The notes: generated from the sequence alone by a model not told the origin. Positions 42,974 to 51,925 are shown, numbered from the stretch's first letter. The stretch is DNA of 64,000 bases from an uncultured Eubacteriales bacterium (GCA_934477125.1 CAKSOL010000014.1:1-64000), one strand, 5' to 3'. Numbers and translations are program-made.

Positions 42974-43086
42974 TGTACGGTTGATTTGCTTATTTTAAAA
43001 ACCTTAGCCGCAGCGCGGACGGTAGCTCCTGTATCGATTATGTATTCTCCGAGTATTTCCGCCCTGTCCTGTGTCGCCTCTCTCAT
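42955..43086 (-). pseudogene. spoIIID: Truncated spoIIID (sporulation transcription factor)
   Basis: From an ATG at 43,086 with a GGGGAG site, 43 residues match the N-terminal half of SpoIIID: RAEILGEYIIDTGATVRAAA and the recognition-helix segment KISKSTVH. Family members are about 80-90 residues and continue with a conserved ERLP.INP region; here the reading stops within the 45-bp repeat. SpoIIID is a mother-cell DNA-binding regulator needed for late sporulation. The fragment lacks the C-terminal basic region needed for full DNA binding. Either another complete copy exists or the strain is impaired in sporulation. Confidence 0.78.
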
Positions 43087-43294
43087 ACAATCAACTCCCC
43101 ATAGGCGTTTTGACACCTGTTGACTACTTAATTGTATGATTTTTTCTCTGACATTATGCTTGCACTGCGGTAATAAAATCAATATTGCTATTGCCGCCGA
43201 AAGTCAATTATTGATATTGCTTTTTACCGCGAACAAATAACGGCATATGAGCTGTAACAAAAGGAATTTAAAATAATATAGGTTAAAATAGCGG

Positions 43295-43323
43295 TTGACA
43301 AATAAATAACGATGTATTATAAT
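43295..43323 (+). promoter_or_regulatory. Consensus promoter of the TetR/ABC exporter operon
   Basis: TTGACA (43,295-43,300) and TATAAT (43,318-43,323) with a 17-bp spacer. Just downstream the words AGTTACA and TGTTACA recur 14 bp apart, a possible operator for the TetR-family regulator encoded next. Confidence 0.85.
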
Positions 43324-43376
43324 TGGAACGTAAGTTACATAACAAGTGTTACAAAATAAAAAAAGAGGTGTTGATT

Positions 43377-44048
43377 TTGCCGCCAAAGCCAAAATATACC
43401 CGTGAGCAGATAGCGTCGGCAGCGTTTGAACTCGTCAGAAAAAACGGCGTTCAGGCGCTTACCGCCAGAGAGCTGGGCAAAGCCATCGGAACATCATCCT
43501 CCCCTATTTTTACATTTTTTAAGGATATGGATGAGCTTAAAAACGCAGTATTTATTCTTGCAAAGCAGAGATTTGAGAAATATATGGCGGTTGCCGAGGA
43601 ATTTTATCCGGCATATAAAAAGCGCGGGCTTCAATGGATACGCTTTGCCTCGGAGGAACCAAAGCTTTTTCAATGGATGTTTATGCTTTCTCCTACCAAT
43701 ACCGGTATCGACGACGCAATAAAGCAGCTTCAATTCAGCAAGCAAAGAGACATTGCCATTATTATGAGAGATTATAACGCCTCTGCCGAGGATGCGGAAA
43801 AGCTGTTTCATCATATGTGGATTTACACCTACGGTTTATGTGTTCTTATGACAACCGGCACATGCAGCTTTACCGAGGATGAACAGACGGTGCTGTTAGG
43901 AGAACAGTTCGGCGCTATAATCGGTATGCTGACCGACAAAAGACCGCCGCTGCCGATTGTTGTGCCTGAAATGGCAACGAGCGAAACTGCCGCAGAGCTG
44001 CGGAAAATATCACCCGACCTCGGCAAAAAAATTTCGGGAAAGGAATGA
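43377..44048 (+). CDS. TetR/AcrR-family transcriptional regulator
   Basis: About 223 residues. The N-terminal helix-turn-helix (about 5-50: TREQIASAAFELVRKNGVQA, then the recognition helix around SSSPIFTFF) is typical of TetR. The C-terminal ligand domain contains a TetR_C_WHG-like helix pattern. I choose a TTG start at 43,377, six bases after AGAGGTG; there is no ATG nearby in frame except one at 43,323 inside the -10 box. It precedes four exporter genes in the same direction and probably represses its own operon, releasing on binding a toxic compound (inference). Confidence 0.85.
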   Translation: MPPKPKYTREQIASAAFELVRKNGVQALTARELGKAIGTSSSPIFTFFKDMDELKNAVFILAKQRFEKYMAVAEEFYPAYKKRGLQWIRFASEEPKLFQWMFMLSPTNTGIDDAIKQLQFSKQRDIAIIMRDYNASAEDAEKLFHHMWIYTYGLCVLMTTGTCSFTEDEQTVLLGEQFGAIIGMLTDKRPPLPIVVPEMATSETAAELRKISPDLGKKISGKE

Positions 44049-44053
44049 ATTAA

Positions 44054-44965
44054 ATGGAAAACGTTATAGAAATAACCGGACTCTGCAAATCGTTCGGAGA
44101 TATAAAAGCGGTTGATAATTTGACGTTCAGGGTTAAAAAAGGCGAACTGTTCGCTTTTTTAGGCGTAAACGGAGCCGGAAAATCAACAACGATATCCATA
44201 CTGTGCGGTCAGCTTTCAAAGGACGGCGGAACTGTAATGGTATGCGGAGAAAATTCATACGGGCGCTCCGACGCGGCAGCTAAGCTTGGTGTTGTTTTTC
44301 AAAACTCAGTGCTTGACAAGGCGTTATCTGTTCGCGATAATCTTCAAAGCAGAGCCGCGCTTTACGGTATTACGGGAAACGACTTCAAGCGCAGATATGA
44401 CGAGCTTTCCGAGCTGCTGCAATTCAAGGATTTATCCGGTCGGGCGGTAGGAAAGCTTTCCGGCGGACAGCGGCGCAGAATTGACGTTGCGCGTGCGCTG
44501 CTGCATAAACCGGAAATACTCATTCTCGATGAACCGACGACAGGACTTGACCCGCAAACGCGCAGACTGCTGTGGGATGTTGTCGGAGAGCTGAGAAAAA
44601 ATGAAAATATGACCGTATTTCTTACAACTCATTATATGGAGGAAGCAGCCGACGCTGATTATGTCCTTATTCTTGATAACGGGAAAATCGCGGCAGAGGG
44701 TACTCCGCTTGAGCTGAAGAATAAATACACCGGCGACTTTATTACGGTTTACGGTGCGGATAAGGACGCTGTATTGTCCTTAGGTCTCCCGGCGGAAGCA
44801 TTAAACGGCGCCGTTCGGATTTCGGTTCCCGATACAGCGGCGGCAACGCGCCTTATTGTTGCGCATCCGGAATTATTTAACGATTATGAGGTTCTGAAAG
44901 GAAAAATGGATGATGTTTTCCTTGCAGCAACCGGTAAAAAGCTTTCGGGAGGTACGGAAAAATGA
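44054..44965 (+). CDS. ABC exporter ATPase (DrrA/CcmA-type)
   Basis: A 303-residue ATP-binding subunit. Walker A is GVNGAGKST (about 36-44), the signature is LSGGQRRR and Walker B is ILILDEPT, followed by the H-loop THYMEEA. The C-terminal 80 residues form the extension typical of drug-exporter ATPases. It starts 5 bp after the TetR gene and its stop overlaps the permease start, so it pairs with 44,962-45,858. Confidence 0.95.
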   Translation: MENVIEITGLCKSFGDIKAVDNLTFRVKKGELFAFLGVNGAGKSTTISILCGQLSKDGGTVMVCGENSYGRSDAAAKLGVVFQNSVLDKALSVRDNLQSRAALYGITGNDFKRRYDELSELLQFKDLSGRAVGKLSGGQRRRIDVARALLHKPEILILDEPTTGLDPQTRRLLWDVVGELRKNENMTVFLTTHYMEEAADADYVLILDNGKIAAEGTPLELKNKYTGDFITVYGADKDAVLSLGLPAEALNGAVRISVPDTAAATRLIVAHPELFNDYEVLKGKMDDVFLAATGKKLSGGTEK

Positions 44966-45858
44966 CCGGATTTTCAGGACTTGTCAAACGTGATACAAAG
45001 CTGTTCTTTAAGGATAAAGGGATATTTTTTACCTCGCTTATAACTCCGCTTATATTACTTGTGCTTTACGCAACCTTTCTCGGAAAGGTGTATTACGACA
45101 GCTTTTCATCCGTATTGCCGCAGCAGTTAAAGGTTTCCGACAGGCTGATTAAGGCGACTGCCGCAGGAGAAATGTTTTCCTCTCTTTTGGCGGTGAGCTG
45201 TATAACCGTTTCGTTTTGCTGCAATATGCTTATGGTTCAGGATAAAGCAACCGGAGCAAGACGCGACCTTACGGTATCACCGGTCAAAAAATCGGTATTG
45301 GCGCTTGCCTATTACTTTTCAACCCTTATTTCAACCCTCATAATCTGCTATATAGCAATGGGCGCCTGTCTCATATATGTAGCGAATGTTGGCTGGTATA
45401 TGAGCGCGGCGGATATTGCGCTTACTGCGTTGGACGTTTTCCTTCTTTCTCTGTTCGGAACGGCGCTTTCAAGTCTGATTAACTTCTTTCTGACTTCCCA
45501 GGGACAGATTACCGCAGTCGGAACAATAGTAAGCTCCGGCTATGGCTTCATCTGCGGCGCATATATGCCGCTTGCAAGCTTTTCCGAAGGGTTGAGAAAT
45601 GTTATTTTGTTTCTGCCCGGAACGTACGGAACAAGCCTTATCCGAAATCATACTCTGCACGGAATATTCAAGGAGATGGAAGGCATCGGATTTCCTGAGG
45701 ATATAATAACGAAAATCAGAGACTCGGTTGACTGCAATCTCTACTTTTTCGGAAATAATGTTTCAACCGGTGCAATGTATTCAATAGTTATAGGAACAGT
45801 AGCAGTTCTTATAGCTGCATATATACTCATAAATATTTATGTTAAAAGGGATAACTGA
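44962..45858 (+). CDS. ABC-2-type exporter permease
   Basis: A 298-residue membrane protein with about six helices and the ABC-2 fold (LVKRDTKLFFKDKGIFFTSL start). It overlaps the ATPase gene by 4 bp and forms with it an efflux pump of the drug/antibiotic type. The substrate is unknown. Confidence 0.9.
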   Translation: MTGFSGLVKRDTKLFFKDKGIFFTSLITPLILLVLYATFLGKVYYDSFSSVLPQQLKVSDRLIKATAAGEMFSSLLAVSCITVSFCCNMLMVQDKATGARRDLTVSPVKKSVLALAYYFSTLISTLIICYIAMGACLIYVANVGWYMSAADIALTALDVFLLSLFGTALSSLINFFLTSQGQITAVGTIVSSGYGFICGAYMPLASFSEGLRNVILFLPGTYGTSLIRNHTLHGIFKEMEGIGFPEDIITKIRDSVDCNLYFFGNNVSTGAMYSIVIGTVAVLIAAYILINIYVKRDN

Positions 45859-45902
45859 TAAACTTTGAGTTCTCTGCTTTTACAGAGAGGAAAGGAAAAA
45901 AT

Positions 45903-46616
45903 ATGCTTAATATTTCTCACCTTACAAAAATCTACGGCGACAAAAAAGCCGTGGACGATCTTTCACTCCATATTGCTCCCGGTGAAATATACGGTTTTAT
46001 CGGTCACAACGGCGCCGGCAAAACAACAACGCTCAAGTCGGTAGCCGGAATTCTACAGTTTGATTCCGGAGAAATAACCGTTGGCGGTATTTCGGTAAAA
46101 ACCGACCCGCTGAGCGTTAAAAAGCAGATAGCATATATACCGGATAATCCCGATCTGTACGATTATATGTCCGGAATAAAGTATCTGAATTTTATTGCCG
46201 ACATATTCGGGGTTGACAGCAAGGTCAGGCTTGAAAGAATTCATAAGTATTCCGACGCTTTCGGTCTTACTGCGGACCTTGCGCAGCCGATATCCGCATA
46301 TTCCCACGGAATGAAGCAAAAGCTCGCGATAATTTCCGCCTGGATTCATTCGCCGAGACTTATAATAATGGATGAACCGTTTGTCGGATTGGATCCGAGC
46401 GCCTCTCACCTTTTGAAGCAGATGATGCGCGATGTCTGCAATGACGGCGGAGCTATTTTCTTTTCTACCCACGTTCTGGAGGTTGCCGAAAAGCTATGCG
46501 ACAAGGTTGCTATTATTAAGAACGGCAGTCTCATCCGCTCCGGCACTATGGAGGAGGTTAAGGGCGACAGCAGTCTTGAATCGGTTTTCCTTGAGTTGGA
46601 GGGAGAAAAATGCTGA
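45903..46616 (+). CDS. ABC exporter ATPase, second pair
   Basis: A 237-residue ATPase with Walker A GHNGAGKTT, signature YSHGMKQK and Walker B LIIMDEPF, plus STHVLEVAEKL. A GAGAGGAAAGG site precedes the ATG. The stop overlaps the next permease by 7 bp, so the pair is translationally coupled. It resembles the ATPases of YtrB/EcsA-like exporters. Confidence 0.94.
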   Translation: MLNISHLTKIYGDKKAVDDLSLHIAPGEIYGFIGHNGAGKTTTLKSVAGILQFDSGEITVGGISVKTDPLSVKKQIAYIPDNPDLYDYMSGIKYLNFIADIFGVDSKVRLERIHKYSDAFGLTADLAQPISAYSHGMKQKLAIISAWIHSPRLIIMDEPFVGLDPSASHLLKQMMRDVCNDGGAIFFSTHVLEVAEKLCDKVAIIKNGSLIRSGTMEEVKGDSSLESVFLELEGEKC

Positions 46617-48205
46617 AAATTCTTTTAAAAAAGCAGCTATATGAAATAAACCGCAACTTTTTTTATAATCCGAAAAAGAATGAGACACGCTCAAAAGCCA
46701 GCTCGATAATATTTATTATACTTTATATTTTGCTTATGGTCGGCATTCTCGGCGGAATGTTTTCATTCTTTGCTTATTTTGTATGCAAGCCGTTAGTTGA
46801 TGTCGGAGTCGGCTGGCTGTATTTCATAATCTTTTCCCTGTTCGGAATATTCCTCGGAGTTTTCGGAAGCGTCTTTAACACTTATTCAAGCCTTTATAAA
46901 GCAAAGGATAACGACCTGCTGCTTTCAATGCCTATCCCAAATAGGTATATCATAATTTCCCGCCTGCTCGGCGTTTACCTTATGGGGCTTATGTTCTCGG
47001 CGGTCGTTGTTCTGCCCTGCGTTATAGTATATCTTTGTGTGGCTCCGTTCAGCATTGCGGCTGTTTTCGGCGGTCTTATGCTGATTATTCTTATTTCGGC
47101 AATCGTTTTTATACTCTCCTGCCTGCTCGGATGGGTGGTTGCAAAAATAAGTGACAAGCTGAAAAACAAAAGCATTATAACAGTTTTAGTTTCCCTTGTC
47201 ATGATAGGCGCTTATTATTTCTTCTATTTCAAACTCAGCGACATAATGCAGACGCTTGTTGAAAATGCAGAAATAATTGCAAAAAATACAAAAAGCAGCG
47301 CATATGCTCTTTATATGTTCGGTAAAATCGGTGAGGGAAGTATTTCAGCCGTAATAGTGTATACTTTGGTGTTTGCCGCGCTCTTTGCGCTGACATATGC
47401 CATTATTTCGCGCAGCTTTTTAAGTCTCGCAACCTCGACCGGCAAAACCACGCGCATAGAGTATAAGGGAACCTGCTCAAGGCAAAAAAGCGCCGACCGC
47501 GCTCTGCTTTCAAAGGAAATCCGCAGGTTCACTTCAAATCCGAATTATATGCTGAACTGTGGAATGGGAATTTTATTCAGCATAATTTTAGGAATTGTAA
47601 TTCTGATTAAAAAAGGCGCTGTTTCCGAATTTGTTTCGGCTTTTGAAATTAAAGACGGCTATATAATGCTGTTTGCCGCAGCAATACTCTGTATGCTCGC
47701 TTCAATGAACGACACAGCAGCGCCGTCGGTTTCCCTTGAGGGAAAATCCCTCTGGCTGCTCCAATCGCTTCCGGTTAAGCCATGGCAAGTACTGAAAGCA
47801 AAGATAAATTTGCAGCTGCTGCTTACCGTTCCTCCCCTGCTGTTTTGCAGCGTATGCTTTGCAATAGCGTTAAAACCGGATATTTTCTCATTATTGTTAC
47901 TCATTATTTACCCGATAATATACGCGTTCTTTTCCGCCTGTTTCGGTTTAATTATCGGTGTTTTAAAGCCAAATCTCACATGGACGAATGAAATAACGCC
48001 TATAAAGCAAAGCTTGCCGGTGTTTCTCGTGCTTTTCAGCGGATGGATATATGCCGGAATAATTATTCTCTGCTACTTTTTGCTGAAAAAGCTTATTACC
48101 GCCGCCGTATTCCTAACGTTAGCGGCAGTATTGACCGGAATTGCCGCCGTACTTATGCTCCGCTGGCTTAAAAAACAGGGCTCACGTCGCTTTGAATTAT
48201 TATAA
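46610..48205 (+). CDS. Large ABC exporter permease, second pair
   Basis: A 531-residue membrane protein with about 12 hydrophobic segments in two halves and a soluble stretch near 285-310. It resembles the 500-560-residue permeases paired with EcsA/YtrB-type ATPases in Clostridia. Function within the operon is probably export or cell-envelope stress response; the substrate is unknown. It is the last gene before a strong bidirectional terminator. Confidence 0.85.
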   Translation: MLKILLKKQLYEINRNFFYNPKKNETRSKASSIIFIILYILLMVGILGGMFSFFAYFVCKPLVDVGVGWLYFIIFSLFGIFLGVFGSVFNTYSSLYKAKDNDLLLSMPIPNRYIIISRLLGVYLMGLMFSAVVVLPCVIVYLCVAPFSIAAVFGGLMLIILISAIVFILSCLLGWVVAKISDKLKNKSIITVLVSLVMIGAYYFFYFKLSDIMQTLVENAEIIAKNTKSSAYALYMFGKIGEGSISAVIVYTLVFAALFALTYAIISRSFLSLATSTGKTTRIEYKGTCSRQKSADRALLSKEIRRFTSNPNYMLNCGMGILFSIILGIVILIKKGAVSEFVSAFEIKDGYIMLFAAAILCMLASMNDTAAPSVSLEGKSLWLLQSLPVKPWQVLKAKINLQLLLTVPPLLFCSVCFAIALKPDIFSLLLLIIYPIIYAFFSACFGLIIGVLKPNLTWTNEITPIKQSLPVFLVLFSGWIYAGIIILCYFLLKKLITAAVFLTLAAVLTGIAAVLMLRWLKKQGSRRFELL

Positions 48206-48214
48206 AATAAAAAA

Positions 48215-48250
48215 ACAACCGTAACGACATTAAGCAGTCATTACGGTTGT
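48215..48250. terminator. Bidirectional terminator between the exporter operon and spoIVA
   Basis: A perfect 10-bp stem (ACAACCGTAA / TTACGGTTGT) flanked by A and T runs serves both converging genes. Confidence 0.88.
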
Positions 48251-48256
48251 TTTTCT

Positions 48257-49735
48257 TTAAAGTATTATGCAGACAAGACCGTTGCATCCCTCGTTGATAA
48301 CCCGTTCGATAGTTTCCTGAATACGTATACGTGCGTCAATCGGCATTCGGGCAAGCTTAGTATGCAATCCTTCGTTTACCAGCTCGTTAAGCGATTTTCC
48401 GAAAATATTGGAGTCCCAGATTTTTACCGGGTCATCCTCAAACTGATCCAGCAAATACATAACAAGATCCTCGGACTGCTTTTCGCTGCCGACAATCGGG
48501 CTTACCTCGGTTGTTATATCCGCTTTCATCATATGAATTGACGGAGCAGACGCACGGAGTCTGACGCCGTATCTTCCGCCCTGCTTCATTATTTCAGGCT
48601 CTTCAAGCTTCAGCTCCTCGATAGTCGGCATAACGATACCGTAGCCTGTTGCCTCTACCTCGTCAAGAGCGTCCTTGACCCGCATATAGTCCTTTTTAAC
48701 GGCAGCAAGCTCCTTCATACAGCTCATTAGCTCCTGCTCATCCTGAATAACAAGACCGGTTGTTTCTGCAAGAACCTTATAGAATAGGCATTGCTTGACG
48801 TTTATTTCAACCGACGCGCTGCCGGCTCCGAGGTCTATTCCCTTGATTTTGGCGCCTTCAACATTATCGCTGCCGTCAAATGCGCTTTCAAATTCCTTTA
48901 TATCGCGGATATGCCGTATGTCCACTGCTGCTGTGCGGATAGTGCCGGTAAGCTCGGAACGGAGCCAATGCGATACCGGCAAAGTGTTTATCCAGCGCGG
49001 GAAAAAGAATTGCAGTTCATGAACCGGAAATTCAAACAAAACACGCGAAAGAATAAGCCGGATGTCTGCCTCGTTCAAATCAAGGCAATTAACCGGTAAA
49101 ACGGTTACACCGTATTTTTCGGATATTTCCGCCGCGGTCGATTTTGCCTCGTCCGAGTCGGGGTACATACAGTTAAGCAAAACTATAAAAGGTTTATCTA
49201 TTTGTTTCAGCTCATTTATAACTCTTTCCTCAGCCTCGGCATACTCGCTGCGCGGAATATCGCTTATGCTGCCGTCGGTCGTTATAACAAGCCCTATTGT
49301 TGAATGTTCTGTTATAACCTTTTGTGTTCCTATTTCCGCCGCCATATTAAACGGAATCGGATCCTCGAACCACGGCGTGTGAACCATTCGCGGCTGATCG
49401 CCCTCTATGTAGCCGAGAGCGCTCGGAACAATATAGCCTACGCAGTCAATAAGACGGACGTTCATTGCCGCAGTATTGTCAATTTTAATTTCAACGCCCT
49501 TTTCGGGGATGAATTTTGGCTCGGTCGTCATTATGGTGCGTCCCGACGAGGATTGCGGCAGCTCGTCGTTTGCTCGCTCCTTTTGATAGTCCTCAGTAAT
49601 GTTGGGTAAAACAAGGCAATCCATAAACTGTTTGATAAATGTGGATTTACCGGTGCGCACCGGCCCTACAACGCCGATATAGATATCGCCGCCGGTGCGA
49701 GCTGCAATATCCTGATAAATATTCGTGCTTGTCAT
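48257..49735 (-). CDS. spoIVA: Stage IV sporulation protein A (spore coat ATPase)
   Basis: A 492-residue protein matching SpoIVA over its full length (IYQDIAARTGGDIYIGVVGP, then Walker A GPVRTGKST). SpoIVA polymerises on the outer forespore membrane using ATP and forms the base layer of the coat. The C-terminus keeps the conserved GCNGLVCIIL ending. I choose the ATG at 49,735, seven bases after GGAGG, over the ATG at 49,741 which abuts the site. In Bacillus the gene belongs to the sigma-E regulon, and a sigma-E-like promoter can be drawn upstream. Confidence 0.97.
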   Translation of the reverse strand: MTSTNIYQDIAARTGGDIYIGVVGPVRTGKSTFIKQFMDCLVLPNITEDYQKERANDELPQSSSGRTIMTTEPKFIPEKGVEIKIDNTAAMNVRLIDCVGYIVPSALGYIEGDQPRMVHTPWFEDPIPFNMAAEIGTQKVITEHSTIGLVITTDGSISDIPRSEYAEAEERVINELKQIDKPFIVLLNCMYPDSDEAKSTAAEISEKYGVTVLPVNCLDLNEADIRLILSRVLFEFPVHELQFFFPRWINTLPVSHWLRSELTGTIRTAAVDIRHIRDIKEFESAFDGSDNVEGAKIKGIDLGAGSASVEINVKQCLFYKVLAETTGLVIQDEQELMSCMKELAAVKKDYMRVKDALDEVEATGYGIVMPTIEELKLEEPEIMKQGGRYGVRLRASAPSIHMMKADITTEVSPIVGSEKQSEDLVMYLLDQFEDDPVKIWDSNIFGKSLNELVNEGLHTKLARMPIDARIRIQETIERVINEGCNGLVCIIL

Positions 49736-49774
49736 AAACATTCCTCCGAAGCGTATTCCTTTTATCTGTTAATA

Positions 49775-49802
49775 AATATGCGGACAAAATATTGTTTATG
49801 AC
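49775..49802 (-). promoter_or_regulatory. Possible sigma-E-type promoter of spoIVA
   Basis: On the minus strand GTCATAAA (from 49,802) and CATATTTA (from 49,780) are placed like the sigma-E -35 and -10 boxes, with 16 bp between the six-base cores. The match is partial and is proposed mainly because spoIVA is a known sigma-E gene. Confidence 0.35.
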
Positions 49803-49810
49803 AACAAGAA

Positions 49811-49849
49811 CGGCGGCGCCCGCTAAAAATTTTAAAACGGGCGCCGCCG
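49811..49849. terminator. GC-rich hairpin downstream of the mazF-like gene
   Basis: A perfect 12-bp GC-rich stem (CGGCGGCGCCCG / CGGGCGCCGCCG) with an A/T loop lies just after the mazF-like stop. There is no clear T run, so it is a probable transcript end or mRNA stabiliser. Confidence 0.6.
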
Positions 49850-49855
49850 GCAATA

Positions 49856-50200
49856 TTAAGAAAGACCAAAGCTCACCGACAGAGCCTGATCAACCATGTC
49901 CATAGAAACCAAATCAAGCGTTCCCATTCTTTCCTTAAGCCGTTTTTTATCTATTGTACGTACCTGTTCCAGCAGAATTATGGAATCGCGCTGAAGTCCG
50001 CTTCCCTGGGCTGTTACCTTTATGTGAGTCGGAAGCTCGGTTTTATCCTTTTGGCTTGTTATGGCAGCGGCAATAACAGTCGGACTGTAACGGTTGCCGA
50101 CGTCATTCTGAACGATTAGAACGGGACGAATCCCTCCTTGCTCGGAACCGACCACGGGACTGAGGTCGGCATAATAAATATCTCCGCGTTTGATGTTCAT
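49856..50200 (-). CDS. ndoA: MazF/PemK-family endoribonuclease (NdoA-like)
   Basis: A 114-residue toxin-type RNase of the MazF family: RGDIYYADLSPVVGSEQGG and RPVLIVQND at the start, VIAAAITSQ, and the LEQVRTIDK strand are all typical of Bacillus NdoA, which cuts at UACAU. The usual antitoxin gene (MazE/NdoAI) directly upstream is not seen; the 190 bp before it hold only the xerD terminator and no ORF of antitoxin size. It lies between xerD and spoIVA on the same strand. Confidence 0.93.
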   Translation of the reverse strand: MNIKRGDIYYADLSPVVGSEQGGIRPVLIVQNDVGNRYSPTVIAAAITSQKDKTELPTHIKVTAQGSGLQRDSIILLEQVRTIDKKRLKERMGTLDLVSMDMVDQALSVSFGLS

Positions 50201-50356
50201 TTTCTTTCACACTCCGAAATATTTTCTGCAAGTATATTTCCCGTTTTTTACAGGTTTTAATCAGGAGATGCAGAATTCCTTATTTCATTGTATGCTGAAC
50301 GCGCTTATAAGGTGTAAGCGGCAGAGAGAAGAAAACGCGCCGTTATAAACAAAAAT

Positions 50357-50382
50357 CCCGCCGATAATCGGCGGGTAAATTC
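50357..50382 (-). terminator. Intrinsic terminator of xerD
   Basis: A perfect stem (CCCGCCGA / TCGGCGGG) with a TTA loop is followed by ATTTTTG on the minus strand, a few bases after the xerD stop. Confidence 0.85.
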
Positions 50383-50387
50383 AAAAA

Positions 50388-51272
50388 TTATTTTGCCAGA
50401 GGATGAAATCTTGAATAATCGCGGGTATATTTATTCTTAACAAACTGCGCGTAAATCTGAGTTGAAGAAACATCCGAATGACCGAGCATTTCCTTTATAT
50501 ATTTCAGCTGCGCACCGTTTTCAAGAAGATGTGCCGCAAAGGAATGACGCAGCGTATGAGGTGTTATATCCTTTTTAATGCCCGCGGTTTCCGAATAATG
50601 CTTAATAATTTTCCAAAATCCCTGCCGAGACATAGGCTGACCGTTCATATTGGTAAAAAGCTTTCCGGAGTCATCGTCCGCAACCAAAACGCTGCGGACA
50701 CCGTGAAGATAATTAGTAACCGCTCTTACCGCCTCCGGGTAAAGAGGAACTATTCTTTCATGCCGGCTGTTCTTCATATGTATTATACCTATGGAAATAT
50801 TGACATCGGAAACGTCAAGCTCTAAAAGCTCTGAGACTCTCATACCTGTTGCATACAAAACCTCAAGCATAGCTTTATCGCGAATACTCTTATAATCATT
50901 TCCCGACGGCTGAGCAAGCAGCAGCGTAACCTCGCTTGTTTCAAGTATACCGGGTAATTGTTGCTTTTTCTTTTGGGCTCTTATACCACTGGCAGGATTT
51001 GAAGAAACAGCGCCTTTCAGCACGAGATACTTATAAAAGCAGCGCGAGGAGGCGAGCATACGCGAACAGGTAGCTTCCGATTTACCGATAGCGGCAAGAT
51101 AAGAAAGATAATTTTCAATATCTTTTGTTTCGGCGGCAAGGTAGTTTATCCCGGCAGTTTCTTCACAATATGAAATGAACTGACCGACATCTCTTAAATA
51201 TGACTGAACCGTATTCTGAGAAGAATGCTTTTCCGAAAGCAAATATTCTTCAAAGCTTTTAAGATCAGACAT
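50388..51272 (-). CDS. xerD: Site-specific tyrosine recombinase XerD
   Basis: A 294-residue integrase-family recombinase of XerD length. The catalytic set is visible: Arg in ATGMRVSELLEL, HTLRHSFAAHLL, the GHSDVSST block and the nucleophilic Tyr in TQIY. XerD resolves chromosome dimers at dif with a partner. The neighbour spoIIM upstream is the same as in Bacillus, where spoIIM and xerD (ripX) are close together, so this is the housekeeping copy rather than a phage integrase. Confidence 0.93.
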   Translation of the reverse strand: MSDLKSFEEYLLSEKHSSQNTVQSYLRDVGQFISYCEETAGINYLAAETKDIENYLSYLAAIGKSEATCSRMLASSRCFYKYLVLKGAVSSNPASGIRAQKKKQQLPGILETSEVTLLLAQPSGNDYKSIRDKAMLEVLYATGMRVSELLELDVSDVNISIGIIHMKNSRHERIVPLYPEAVRAVTNYLHGVRSVLVADDDSGKLFTNMNGQPMSRQGFWKIIKHYSETAGIKKDITPHTLRHSFAAHLLENGAQLKYIKEMLGHSDVSSTQIYAQFVKNKYTRDYSRFHPLAK

Positions 51273-51292
51273 AAACCTCGCCTCATTTTACT

Positions 51293-51925
51293 TTATTGAA
51301 AATTGAAAAAACCGATGAAAAAATGCGACACGCAGACATCTGTAAGAGCAGACAAAAGAACTGCGATTATAAACAGCGAAAACCTGATACAATAAATCCG
51401 GAAATCGGAAAAAAGGCTCATCGGAGCGCTCCGCGGCAAAGTAAGCTTTGCAATTATAAGGGAAAATGAAATCGATTCCCTCGCTCCCAAAACAATTCCG
51501 ATGAGAGAGAACAAAGCCGGCGGAATAAGGACGATTGCATTAAAGGCAATTCCGCGCAGAGCAAATTCGCTGTAAAGATACGATGTCATAAGACCGTAAT
51601 AAAATCCCCGCCAGGCAACTGCGAGTGGTGAAATAATCAACCCCATCATAGAGGTTCCCGCAGCAAAAATCGCAAGCATATAAAGCATAGAGCCTGCGGC
51701 GGAATCAAGGAAAACCGTTCCCGGCTTTTTGCCGGCACGCTCTGATGTCAGCTGCTCTATACCGTTTTTGGCAAGCGATGTAAGGCTTGCGCTTTCTGCT
51801 CTTGAAGCGCTGCCGGCAATAACGCCTATAAAAAACAGAACGCACAGCATAATCAGCAGTCTGTTTTTAGCTATCTGCTCTAAAAAACGAAAATTTCTCA
51901 GGTTGACAATTCCGCTTCTTTTCAT
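51293..51925 (-). CDS. spoIIM: Stage II sporulation protein M
   Basis: A 210-residue membrane protein with about five helices and the stretch FFIGVIAGSASRAE typical of SpoIIM. With SpoIID and SpoIIP it drives engulfment of the forespore. I choose the ATG at 51,925 because GGGGGA lies seven bases upstream; the frame extends 21 codons further without homology. It is followed by xerD after 20 bp. Confidence 0.88.
   Translation of the reverse strand: MKRSGIVNLRNFRFLEQIAKNRLLIMLCVLFFIGVIAGSASRAESASLTSLAKNGIEQLTSERAGKKPGTVFLDSAAGSMLYMLAIFAAGTSMMGLIISPLAVAWRGFYYGLMTSYLYSEFALRGIAFNAIVLIPPALFSLIGIVLGARESISFSLIIAKLTLPRSAPMSLFSDFRIYCIRFSLFIIAVLLSALTDVCVSHFFIGFFNFQ

Noticed and set aside
50388..51272. 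Phage or ICE integrase
   Set aside because: Length, motifs and the spoIIM neighbour fit the housekeeping XerD.
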